This document shows positions 1-5,017 of a stretch of 5,019 nucleotides of DNA, in pieces. Source of the DNA: Saprospiraceae bacterium (lineage in GTDB: Bacteria; Bacteroidota; Bacteroidia; Chitinophagales; Saprospiraceae). The position numbers and the translations under genes were made by a program. Every line of letters starts with the position of its first letter. The first letter of the stretch is position 1. The stretch is taken from positions 1 to 5,019 of the forward strand of contig CANETR010000210.1 in the NCBI GenBank assembly GCA_947441325.1, written 5' to 3'. The notes beneath the pieces are model-generated. The model was not told where the DNA came from and made no database searches. It worked only from the letters and a program-made list of their open reading frames with translations.

Positions 1-542
1 GATTGACCGCCATAGGTAACAAAAATTGTAGGGATACAAAGGGTTTTCTCGTTCTCCACCTCCAGTACGAAGGCTGGCGAGGTAGGATCCCAAGCGGTAT
101 AACCACGCGCTTCGAAGGTAGTACGTAAGCCACCGCCTGGAAATGAAGAACCGTCAGGCTCCTGTTGAACAAGTGAATCACCGCTAAATTTTTCAATCGG
201 ACTACCGTCATCGTCCAAAGTAAAAAAGGAGTCATGCTTCTCGGCAGTTCTTCCTGTCAAAGGTTGAAACCAGTGTGCATAATGGGTTACACCCATTGAA
301 ATTGCCCAATTGCGCATTGCATCTGCAATGTGATCAGCCAAATCGCGATCGAGACTTTTACCCGAATCTATTGTTTTTACAAATTGTTTGTAAATCTTTG
401 AGGACAAATAATCCTGCATGACTTTTCTTGTAAAAACGTGACTTCCAAAATATTCGGAAATACGGGCACTTGGAGTGTTTACCTCTTTTTTTTCTCGATA
501 CAGAATGGTATCTAAGGCATTAAAGCGCAACGTCTTGCTCAT
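1..542 (-). CDS. glnN: Glutamine synthetase type III (GSIII), N-terminal part, cut by the window edge
   Basis: Glutamine synthetase makes glutamine from glutamate, ammonium and ATP in the cytoplasm. GSIII is the large, roughly 700-730-residue class common in Bacteroidetes. I translated the minus strand by hand: it begins [13 protein letters not shown] and stays open for 180 codons to the left edge, so about three quarters of the protein is missing. GSIII N-terminal signatures are clear: [17 protein letters not shown] at about residues 87-103, then a [15 protein letters not shown] stretch and [16 protein letters not shown] up to about residue 157. These belong to class III, not to the shorter GSI or GSII enzymes. 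The ATG at 542-540 is preceded by AT-rich sequence with no Shine-Dalgarno, which is usual in this phylum. A -7 promoter element lies about 100 bp upstream. The ATP- and metal-binding catalytic residues fall outside the window, so activity cannot be judged here. Confidence 0.95.
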   Translation of the reverse strand, partial: MSKTLRFNALDTILYREKKEVNTPSARISEYFGSHVFTRKVMQDYLSSKIYKQFVKTIDSGKSLDRDLADHIADAMRNWAISMGVTHYAHWFQPLTGRTAEKHDSFFTLDDDGSPIEKFSGDSLVQQEPDGSSFPGGGLRTTFEARGYTAWDPTSPAFVLEVENEKTLCIPTIFVTYGGQ

Positions 543-645
543 GACAGGTTTTTATGTTTTAAAATTGTTAAAAGATTTTATATATAAACAAATGACAGTC
601 AATTATCTGTAAAAATTATATTAATTTCAGTCTTCTATCACGCCG

Positions 646-653
646 CAAAGTTA
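646..653 (-). promoter_or_regulatory. Candidate Bacteroidetes -7 promoter element for glnN
   Basis: Read on the minus strand the bases are TAACTTTG followed by CGGCG, an exact match to the Bacteroidetes -7 consensus TAnnTTTG. The best -33 candidate, TTTG at 681-678, is 24 bp away rather than the usual ~19, so only the -7 half is convincing. Transcription would start near 640 and give a leader of about 98 nt before the glnN ATG. The rest of the 543-713 gap is AT-rich; I see no gene and no clear terminator for the upstream minus-strand gene in it. Confidence 0.5.
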
Positions 654-713
654 ATTTTTTTGCCTTTAATGCCGAAACAAATATTCATGAAAGTAGCCGA
701 TTATATATAAATT

Positions 714-1160
714 TCAACTCAGCACAGGCAATTCATGCAAGATTTCGACATTATTTTTTTCATAATTCAATTTTGCACAATAATTACTGATTCCATTACT
801 CAAAAGTATATAAGGCACCTGCAGTGGAAGATTATAAGTTGCCGCCTGAAAAAAAACTGCATCATTTATATCAACGGAAGGAGCTTTGCATTCGATTATC
901 ATGTAGGGATTAAAACAATGATCATAGACCAAGATATCACATCGCTTCTGCATGTCATTTATTTTGAGGCCAACCTCTACCGAAATTTTATTTGTTGGAA
1001 ATATTTTATTTTGAACAAAGTAAGCGATCAGCAATTGTCGAACTAATTCTTCGGGCTGTAGCACCAGATACTTTTTTCTGATTGGGTCATATATATAGGT
1101 GGCATCAGCTTCTTTTTTAATTTTCAAAAAAGACTGATAAAGCATTAGGTTAAGTTCCAT
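714..1160 (-). CDS. Stand-alone HsdR N-terminal-domain protein (PD-(D/E)XK nuclease-like)
   Basis: This 148-residue protein matches the small Bacteroidetes family made only of the type I restriction enzyme R-subunit N-terminal domain (HSDR_N_2 type). Numbered from the chosen start, the nuclease core reads RCDILVY with Asp75, then MIIECKAP with Glu90 and Lys92, then a QAATY motif at 105-109 that fits the QxxxY motif of RecB/HsdR-like nucleases; Glu62 precedes them. An N-terminal YIYDPIRKKYLVL segment (22-34) followed by PEELVRQ (36-42) is also typical of the family. The same reading frame is open up to an ATG at 1268, but I chose the ATG at 1160 (MELNLMLYQ): relatives begin with a similar MxLNL segment, the extra 36 residues look unlike the family, and a -7 promoter element for each strand lies inside the extension. 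An ATG at 1169 is the alternative. No hsdM, hsdS or helicase part is present. All core residues are kept, so it may be an active nuclease, but substrate and role are unknown. Confidence 0.85.
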   Translation of the reverse strand: MELNLMLYQSFLKIKKEADATYIYDPIRKKYLVLQPEELVRQLLIAYFVQNKIFPTNKISVEVGLKINDMQKRCDILVYDHCFNPYMIIECKAPSVDINDAVFFQAATYNLPLQVPYILLSNGISNYCAKLNYEKNNVEILHELPVLS

Positions 1161-1185
1161 ATTCGACATTAAAAAAATTATTGCA

Positions 1186-1193
1186 CAAAAATA
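1186..1193 (-). promoter_or_regulatory. Candidate -7 promoter element for the HsdR-N-domain gene
   Basis: The minus strand reads TATTTTTG, matching TAnnTTTG. Transcription would start around 1180, giving a very short leader before the ATG at 1160 (or 1169). No TTG lies at the expected -33 distance, so support comes from the -7 match and its position just ahead of the family-supported start. Confidence 0.4.
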
Positions 1194-1234
1194 AGGCTGG
1201 CGATTTAAAAATAAGATATTAAAACCAAATTCAT

Positions 1235-1242
1235 TACTTTTG
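1235..1242 (+). promoter_or_regulatory. Candidate -7 promoter element for the large envelope-protein gene
   Basis: The plus strand reads TACTTTTG followed by CCGC, an exact TAnnTTTG match 37 bp before the ATG at 1280, implying a leader of about 30 nt. A clear -33 TTTG is missing. It lies 41 bp from the oppositely facing -7 element at 1193-1186, so the two promoters are back to back and their polymerase footprints would overlap. Confidence 0.4.
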
Positions 1243-1279
1243 CCGCAGAAACAAAACAAAACTACCAAATTCGCACATA

Positions 1280-3940
1280 ATGCTGAAAAGATACTTTTAC
1301 GTCAAAATATATCCTGCATTATATCTCAGCTTCAAACCCGTATTAGCTTTACTCCTTTTGCTTAGCCTGATATTTTTCTTGGGTATCTATTTTGGTTTTT
1401 TCAGAGCGCCCTTTGTGTCTTCCAATCCAGAAGAGGCCGTTCCAAGCAACAGTTGTTTTGTTCTCAAAATCAAAAATCCATCTGATTTTGATAAAAACAT
1501 TTCAACACTACCCTATTTTGAAAATATCAATGCGGCAAAACCATTTGAACAATGGCGGACTGAATACACCTGTCTGGACAGCTTATTGGAGAAAACTTCT
1601 CAACTCAAAAACAAAAAAATAAAAAAGGAACTAATATCATGTCTCACTTTGAATGGTAAAGACTTTGTTTGGACACATATTATACCCTTATCAAAATTCA
1701 ATATCGCTCAATTTGCAAAAGAAAACAAGTTTGAACTTTTGCACAAAAGCCAATTTTTAAAGTCTGTAATCTATGAATACAGGCACCCCCAATACGGCAA
1801 TTGGGTTTTTACTTTTGCACGAGGTTTACTAATTGCAAGCAGACAAGTGAGTTTTGTAGAAGCCAGCTTGGTTGCACTTAACAATACCGGCAACAATCTA
1901 CCCTTCGATAGCAGATTCAACAAGGTAAAAAACAGCTATTGCGACTTGTCATTTTATGCTAATTTAGAGCTTTTGCCATTTTTCTTAACCCAGCTGGGCA
2001 ATGAAGCTTCTTTGGCTGCCGATCCGATTTTTAGAAATTTCTCATGGTCGGGTGGCGAAATTAAATTTACTAATAATAATCTTGTACTTGGTGGAAAATT
2101 GACGCTAAACAACACAGGCAGTTTTTGGAATTGGCTCGCGGGACAAAGTCAAAAAACTGAACCTACATTTGCTGGGCTGATACCTGAAAACTTTGCATTT
2201 GTAAGATATTTGAATATTACAAACTTTAAAAACTCACGCTCAGACTTTAATCCTGATTTTAATAAATATGTCCTGCCCTGGCTATCTGAGGAAGCAATTT
2301 TTCTTATTACAGAACCAACCGAAAACACTTTTAATGCGGATAAATTTTTCATCTTAAAATCAAAGGACAGCATATCGGCAGGAAAACTGATTAATCAGTT
2401 TGGCAACGACTTTGGCATTTTAGAAAATCTAAAAATTAAAAATCGCTCCGCCATAAAAATTTCTGCCTCAGCACTCCTCAAACCTGTTTTCGGAGACAAT
2501 GTTGAACAGTCGGCTAATTTTTATTGCCTTATTGTAGGCAATTATGTTGTTTTTGCTGGATCTGCAACTGTATTGGAAACCTGGATAGAAAATTATACAA
2601 GTGGAAAAACCATTGATAAACTTGACACTTATAAGTCGATGAATGCTCAAATAAAGCAAGCCGCTGCAGCTTGTTTTATTATCAATGCTAAGTCGATGTT
2701 GCCTTTTTTAAAAATATTTTCCGATGAAAAAACTGATCTGTATTGGGATAAAAACTTTAAATTTTTCGAGCAATTTGGTCCTATTCTAATTCATTTGAAA
2801 AGTTTGGGTTCGAATAGTTTTTCATTAAGCCTAAACTGTGCTTTCGACCCTAAGGGAATTGAAAAAACAGAAGCCAATCTTGTATGGCGTTGTAATTTGG
2901 AAGCCGATGTGGCTATAAGTCCATCTCAGGTGTACAATCGAGTAAGTAAAGAATCTGAAATCATGGTTCAGGACAATGAGAACAGGTTATATTTGATTAG
3001 TAGAACCGGTGAGATAATTTGGAAAAAACCGCTCGACTCTAAAGTGCAGTCAAAATTTCATCAGATTGATTTTTACTCAAATGGTGAACATCAATACGTT
3101 TTTAATACCCTACAAAGCATTTATATTCTCGATAAAAATGGCGAAGTACTCAAGAAAATTGCCTTGGCTTCTAAAGCATCGAACGGATTAAATGTATTCT
3201 CAAACAATAAAGAAATTCGACTCTTTGTAGGATGTAGCAATGGAAAAGTATATGGCTATGATAAAAATGGCAAACCAATTTCTGGTTGGAATCCAAACAG
3301 CAAAACAGGAACAGTTCATTTCCCTATTCAATATTACAATTACAATGGCAAAAAACTATTGATTTGCATGAGCCGCAAGGGAAAGCTGTATATGGCTGAC
3401 AATGAAGGAAAAACTTATAAAAGCATTTTTCTCGAAGCTAACTTTCCTGAGGGTATTTTTACAGACAGCATTGAAACTAAACTCTATGCCTGTTCTAATA
3501 GCGGTAAAATCGACATCATAGATTTTGAGGGCAGAAAAAAAAGTTTTCAATCCCTTAAAGAACTTAACAAAAATGTAAGTTTCTGCCCCTTCGATTTCAA
3601 CAATGATGGCAAAATTGACTTCGCAAGACTAAGTGGCACTAAGCTCATGGTTCATACGCTTGATGAAAACAAAAAACTGAAAGAGATTTTTAACTATGAT
3701 TTTGCAAAAAAACAAGACCAGATTTTCAGTGTTAAATATAACTCAAGTGGCAAAAATCTAGTTGCCTCTTACAACATAAAAGACAAGGAACTAAATTTGC
3801 TTGATTTTGATAAAAAAATCATAAAAGGATTTCCAATTATAACTGAGCCTAACTATCTTTTTACAGATCTTTTCAATGATAATGGCAGCACATTGATTTA
3901 TACTAAGGGCAAAACACTAAGCGCAATAAAAATCAAATAA
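1280..3940 (+). CDS. Membrane-anchored envelope protein: duplicated N-terminal domain plus eight-repeat PQQ/BamB-type beta-propeller
   Basis: I do not recognise a named gene for this 886-residue protein. A Lys/Arg-containing N-terminus is followed by one hydrophobic segment (residues 21-41, VLALLLLLSLIFF onward), with no lipobox, so it is probably an inner-membrane signal anchor with the bulk in the periplasm. Residues ~50-520 resemble DUF3352-type proteins and carry an internal duplication: P55-x-N-x-x-F-V and P302-x-N-x-x-F-V begin similar strands, and GLLIAS (182-187) matches GNYVVFAGS (420-428), each followed by a V(x)E segment and an NxTG or YTSG turn. Residues ~530-886 hold eight repeats ending in strands like LYLISRTGEIIW or IYILDKNGEVL, with equivalent positions near 571, 615, 658, 704, 745, 790, 839 and 881. 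Spacing is 41-49 residues, as expected for an eight-bladed propeller. Trp536 and Trp581 sit in WxxxL contexts 45 residues apart. D772-x-N-x-D-G-x-x-D780 resembles a calcium-binding loop. The ATG at 1280 is chosen because it directly precedes the anchor and follows a promoter element. A scaffolding or envelope-assembly role is an inference from the fold only. Confidence 0.85.
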   Translation: MLKRYFYVKIYPALYLSFKPVLALLLLLSLIFFLGIYFGFFRAPFVSSNPEEAVPSNSCFVLKIKNPSDFDKNISTLPYFENINAAKPFEQWRTEYTCLDSLLEKTSQLKNKKIKKELISCLTLNGKDFVWTHIIPLSKFNIAQFAKENKFELLHKSQFLKSVIYEYRHPQYGNWVFTFARGLLIASRQVSFVEASLVALNNTGNNLPFDSRFNKVKNSYCDLSFYANLELLPFFLTQLGNEASLAADPIFRNFSWSGGEIKFTNNNLVLGGKLTLNNTGSFWNWLAGQSQKTEPTFAGLIPENFAFVRYLNITNFKNSRSDFNPDFNKYVLPWLSEEAIFLITEPTENTFNADKFFILKSKDSISAGKLINQFGNDFGILENLKIKNRSAIKISASALLKPVFGDNVEQSANFYCLIVGNYVVFAGSATVLETWIENYTSGKTIDKLDTYKSMNAQIKQAAAACFIINAKSMLPFLKIFSDEKTDLYWDKNFKFFEQFGPILIHLKSLGSNSFSLSLNCAFDPKGIEKTEANLVWRCNLEADVAISPSQVYNRVSKESEIMVQDNENRLYLISRTGEIIWKKPLDSKVQSKFHQIDFYSNGEHQYVFNTLQSIYILDKNGEVLKKIALASKASNGLNVFSNNKEIRLFVGCSNGKVYGYDKNGKPISGWNPNSKTGTVHFPIQYYNYNGKKLLICMSRKGKLYMADNEGKTYKSIFLEANFPEGIFTDSIETKLYACSNSGKIDIIDFEGRKKSFQSLKELNKNVSFCPFDFNNDGKIDFARLSGTKLMVHTLDENKKLKEIFNYDFAKKQDQIFSVKYNSSGKNLVASYNIKDKELNLLDFDKKIIKGFPIITEPNYLFTDLFNDNGSTLIYTKGKTLSAIKIK

Positions 3941-3980
3941 TAAATCTCCCGCTATATTTCCCTCAAGCATTCTAAAAATA

Positions 3981-3988
3981 TACCTTTA
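3981..3988 (+). promoter_or_regulatory. Weak candidate -7 promoter element for hpt
   Basis: TACCTTTA differs from TAnnTTTG only in its last base and lies 34 bp before the hpt start. A TTTC at 3957-3960 sits 20 bp upstream as a poor -33 candidate. The 82-bp gap after the large gene contains no visible hairpin terminator, so read-through from the upstream gene could also supply hpt transcript. Confidence 0.35.
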
Positions 3989-4022
3989 CAGCAATTATTC
4001 AATAATTTAAAAAATAATCGGC

Positions 4023-4562
4023 ATGGCAATCATATCAGCTCATGGCAAATCCTTTGAAACCTTTTTAACGCACGAAATTATTCAAAACAGAATTACAGAA
4101 ATCTGTAAAATTCTTTCTGAAAAATATGCCGGTAAAACTCCTGTTTTTCTTGGCATTATGAATGGTGCTTTTATGTTCGCCGCTGAGGTTATGAAACAGA
4201 TGAGCATTGATTGTGAGATCAGTTTCGTAAAACTAAAATCTTATGTTGGAGATCAATCGAGCGGTGAAGTAACACAGATGCTTGGTCTCGATTGTAAACT
4301 TGAAGGAAGAGATGTCATAATATTGGAAGATATTGTAGATAGCGGCCGCACTTTACATTATTTTTTCCCTGAATTAAAAAAACACAATCCTGCATCCATC
4401 AGTCTTTTTACTTTATTGGTAAAGCCAGATGCTATAAAATTTGAGGTGCCGATTGACTACGCAGGATTTGCTGTTCCTAACCATTTTTTAATTGGTTTTG
4501 GGCTCGATTACGATGGATTGGGCCGTAATCTTGCCGACATCTATAAGGCAATTGAAAATTAA
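4023..4562 (+). CDS. hpt: Hypoxanthine phosphoribosyltransferase
   Basis: This cytoplasmic purine-salvage enzyme joins hypoxanthine (often guanine too) to the ribose phosphate of PRPP, giving IMP or GMP and pyrophosphate. The 179-residue length is normal for bacterial Hpt. Family motifs appear in order: the pyrophosphate-binding loop GIMNGAFMF (44-52); the mobile active-site loop KLKSYVGDQSSGEV (70-83) with Ser73-Tyr74; the PRPP-binding motif VIILEDIVDSGRTL (98-111) with Glu102, Asp103 and Asp106, the last equivalent to the usual catalytic base; the purine-contacting Lys134 in LLVKPDA; and VPNHFLIGFGLDYDG (151-165) near the C-terminus. The Pro-Asn form and the YDGLGRNLADIYK ending fit Bacteroidetes Hpt better than the enterobacterial form. 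The ATG at 4023 gives a full-length N-terminus, again without a Shine-Dalgarno. All key residues are present, so it should be active. Its neighbours on either side are not purine genes. Confidence 0.95.
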   Translation: MAIISAHGKSFETFLTHEIIQNRITEICKILSEKYAGKTPVFLGIMNGAFMFAAEVMKQMSIDCEISFVKLKSYVGDQSSGEVTQMLGLDCKLEGRDVIILEDIVDSGRTLHYFFPELKKHNPASISLFTLLVKPDAIKFEVPIDYAGFAVPNHFLIGFGLDYDGLGRNLADIYKAIEN

Positions 4563-4565
4563 TTC

Positions 4566-4587
4566 AAAAAAAGTTAAATATTTTTTT
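4566..4587 (+). terminator. Possible weak A/T-only hairpin terminator after hpt
   Basis: Seven A residues (4566-4572) can pair with seven T residues (4581-4587) across an 8-nt loop, directly after the hpt stop codon. With no G or C in the stem this is a poor intrinsic terminator, and the T run also supplies the -33 element of the tRNA promoter. Confidence 0.2.
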
Positions 4588-4615
4588 GCAAATGTAGAGA
4601 ACAGCTATATCTTTG
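4585..4615 (+). promoter_or_regulatory. Bacteroidetes housekeeping promoter for tRNA-Ser
   Basis: TTTG at 4585-4588 and TATCTTTG at 4608-4615 are separated by exactly 19 bp, a full match to the TTTG-N19-TAnnTTTG promoter of Bacteroidetes primary sigma factors. Transcription would start near 4620-4623, about 30 nt before the mature tRNA 5' end. It is the only promoter in the window with both halves correctly placed. Confidence 0.8.
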
Positions 4616-4652
4616 CAATCGCTTAACGAAACAGCAATGTTTATTTAAGACT

Positions 4653-4739
4653 GGAGGCTTGGCAGAGTGGTTTATCGCAACTGTCTTGAAAACAGTCGTC
4701 CGTGAGAGCGGACCGGGGGTTCGACTCCCTCAGCCTCCG
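4653..4739 (+). tRNA. tRNA-Ser with anticodon UGA
   Basis: The 87-nt sequence folds as a class II (long variable arm) tRNA that reads UCA serine codons. The acceptor GGAGGCT (4653-4659) pairs with AGCCTCC (4732-4738), with G at 4739 as discriminator. The anticodon stem ACTGT/ACAGT (4680-4684, 4692-4696) closes the loop CTTGAAA with TGA at 4687-4689. The variable arm has a five-pair stem GTCCG/CGGAC (4698-4702, 4709-4713), and the T arm GGGGG/CCCTC (one G-T pair) encloses TTCGACT. A14, G18, G19 and A21 of the D loop are all present. The D stem is short: G10-C25 and C11-G24 pair, but A12 faces C23. The CCA end is not encoded and must be added after transcription. The gene stands alone between its own promoter and terminator. 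Confidence 0.97.
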
Positions 4740-4743
4740 CAGC

Positions 4744-4772
4744 AAAAACCCGACATTTTGTCGGGTTTTTTT
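4744..4772 (+). terminator. Intrinsic terminator of tRNA-Ser
   Basis: A perfect 12-pair stem (AAAAACCCGACA at 4744-4755 with its complement at 4759-4770) closes a TTT loop and runs into a T tract ending at 4772. It begins 5 nt after the tRNA. The leading A run could let it also act on transcripts arriving from the minus strand. Confidence 0.92.
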
Positions 4773-4784
4773 GTTTTATAAATC

Positions 4785-4806
4785 GTGCGGCATTAAAATA
4801 CCGCGC
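4785..4806. repeat. Imperfect inverted repeat (GTGCGG ... CCGCGC)
   Basis: GTGCGG (4785-4790) pairs with CCGCGC (4801-4806) through six pairs including one G-T. The inner ATT (4792-4794) and AAT (4797-4799) extend the near-palindrome, interrupted by a C/A mismatch. No T tract follows directly, so it is not a typical terminator. Confidence 0.5.
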
Positions 4807-4827
4807 TCGCATGGTGGTGTTTTTTCT

Positions 4828-4846
4828 CAAAGGCTAAAGCCGTTTG
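4828..4846. repeat. Small hairpin around GGCTAAAGCC
   Basis: GGC (4832-4834) and GCC (4839-4841) flank a TAAA loop. CAAA (4828-4831) and TTTG (4843-4846) extend the stem to seven pairs with one bulged G at 4842. This looks like a REP-type palindromic element rather than a gene-linked signal. Confidence 0.45.
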
Positions 4847-4851
4847 GAAAA

Positions 4852-4874
4852 AATCTTTCAATCTTTCCTCTTTC
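4852..4874. repeat. Tandem AATCTTTC units in a pyrimidine-rich tract
   Basis: AATCTTTC occurs twice head to tail (4852-4859 and 4860-4867), followed by a degenerate CTCTTTC (4868-4874) that abuts the next palindrome. Related ATTTCATCT units recur on the other side of that palindrome at 4892-4900 and 4907-4915. Confidence 0.5.
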
Positions 4875-4892
4875 TCCCGATAGCTATCGGGA
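4875..4892. repeat. Perfect 18-bp palindrome TCCCGATAGCTATCGGGA
   Basis: The sequence equals its own reverse complement over 18 bases. From memory, closely similar CCCGATAGCTATCGGG palindromes are common between genes in Bacteroidetes; I could not check this. It could form a cruciform or hairpin or bind a dimeric protein. No T tract follows, so it is not an obvious terminator. Confidence 0.7.
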
Positions 4893-4932
4893 TTTCATCT
4901 TTCACCATTTCATCTAGATCAAAACACTGATC

Positions 4933-4945
4933 AGGACTTTGTCCT
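4933..4945. repeat. Short hairpin AGGAC-TTT-GTCCT
   Basis: A perfect 5-bp inverted repeat with a 3-nt loop. It overlaps an 8-bp palindrome CTGATCAG at 4927-4934. It has the same small-stem, 3-nt-loop plan as the hairpin at 5003-5017. Confidence 0.5.
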
Positions 4946-4947
4946 AT

Positions 4948-5005
4948 ACAGATGAAACTGATTAACACAGATTTTTTTAGTGGTCAATACTGATTTTGAC
5001 AGATT
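4948..5005. repeat. Phased ACwGATT repeat
   Basis: ACTGATTnnnACAGATT occurs at 4957-4973 and again at 4989-5005, a direct repeat with a 32-bp period. A further ACAGAT lies at 4948-4953, so the first three units are 9-10 bp apart, close to one helical turn. On the minus strand the motif reads AATCTGT/AATCAGT, like the AATCTGTG-type repeats found in various bacterial genomes. Confidence 0.6.
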
Positions 5006-5017
5006 AACTTCGTTAAT
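5003..5017. repeat. Short hairpin ATTAAC-TTC-GTTAAT
   Basis: A perfect 6-bp inverted repeat with a 3-nt loop, overlapping the last ACAGATT unit and ending 2 bp before the window edge. Confidence 0.5.

Noticed and set aside
566..596. TTGACT ... TATATA on the minus strand, like an enterobacterial -35/-10 promoter
   Set aside because: Bacteroidetes primary sigma factors use -33/-7 elements, and AT-rich DNA yields such matches by chance; the TAACTTTG element further upstream fits better.
735..1046. Plus-strand open frame of 103 codons
   Set aside because: It lies opposite the HsdR-N gene, whose nuclease motifs are clear; the product is low-complexity and Ile/Phe-rich with no recognisable family.
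1161..1268. N-terminal extension of the HsdR-N gene to an ATG at 1268
   Set aside because: The extra 36 residues do not resemble the family, and the segment contains promoter elements for both strands.
1392..1622. Second plus-strand frame of 76 codons inside the large gene
   Set aside because: Fully inside the 886-codon gene in another frame, with no motif of its own.
2149..3550. Three short minus-strand open frames within the large gene
   Set aside because: Antisense to a long, well-structured coding sequence; no family resemblance, and chance frames of this length are expected.
714..3940. A two-gene defence system formed by the nuclease-like gene and the propeller protein
   Set aside because: The genes are divergent, the propeller protein appears periplasmic rather than cytoplasmic, and neither a sensor nor a methylase is present; nothing beyond adjacency links them.
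4702..4917. Open frame of 71 codons starting inside the tRNA
   Set aside because: It begins within the tRNA-Ser variable arm and reads through the terminator hairpin and palindromic repeats, so it is not a real protein gene.
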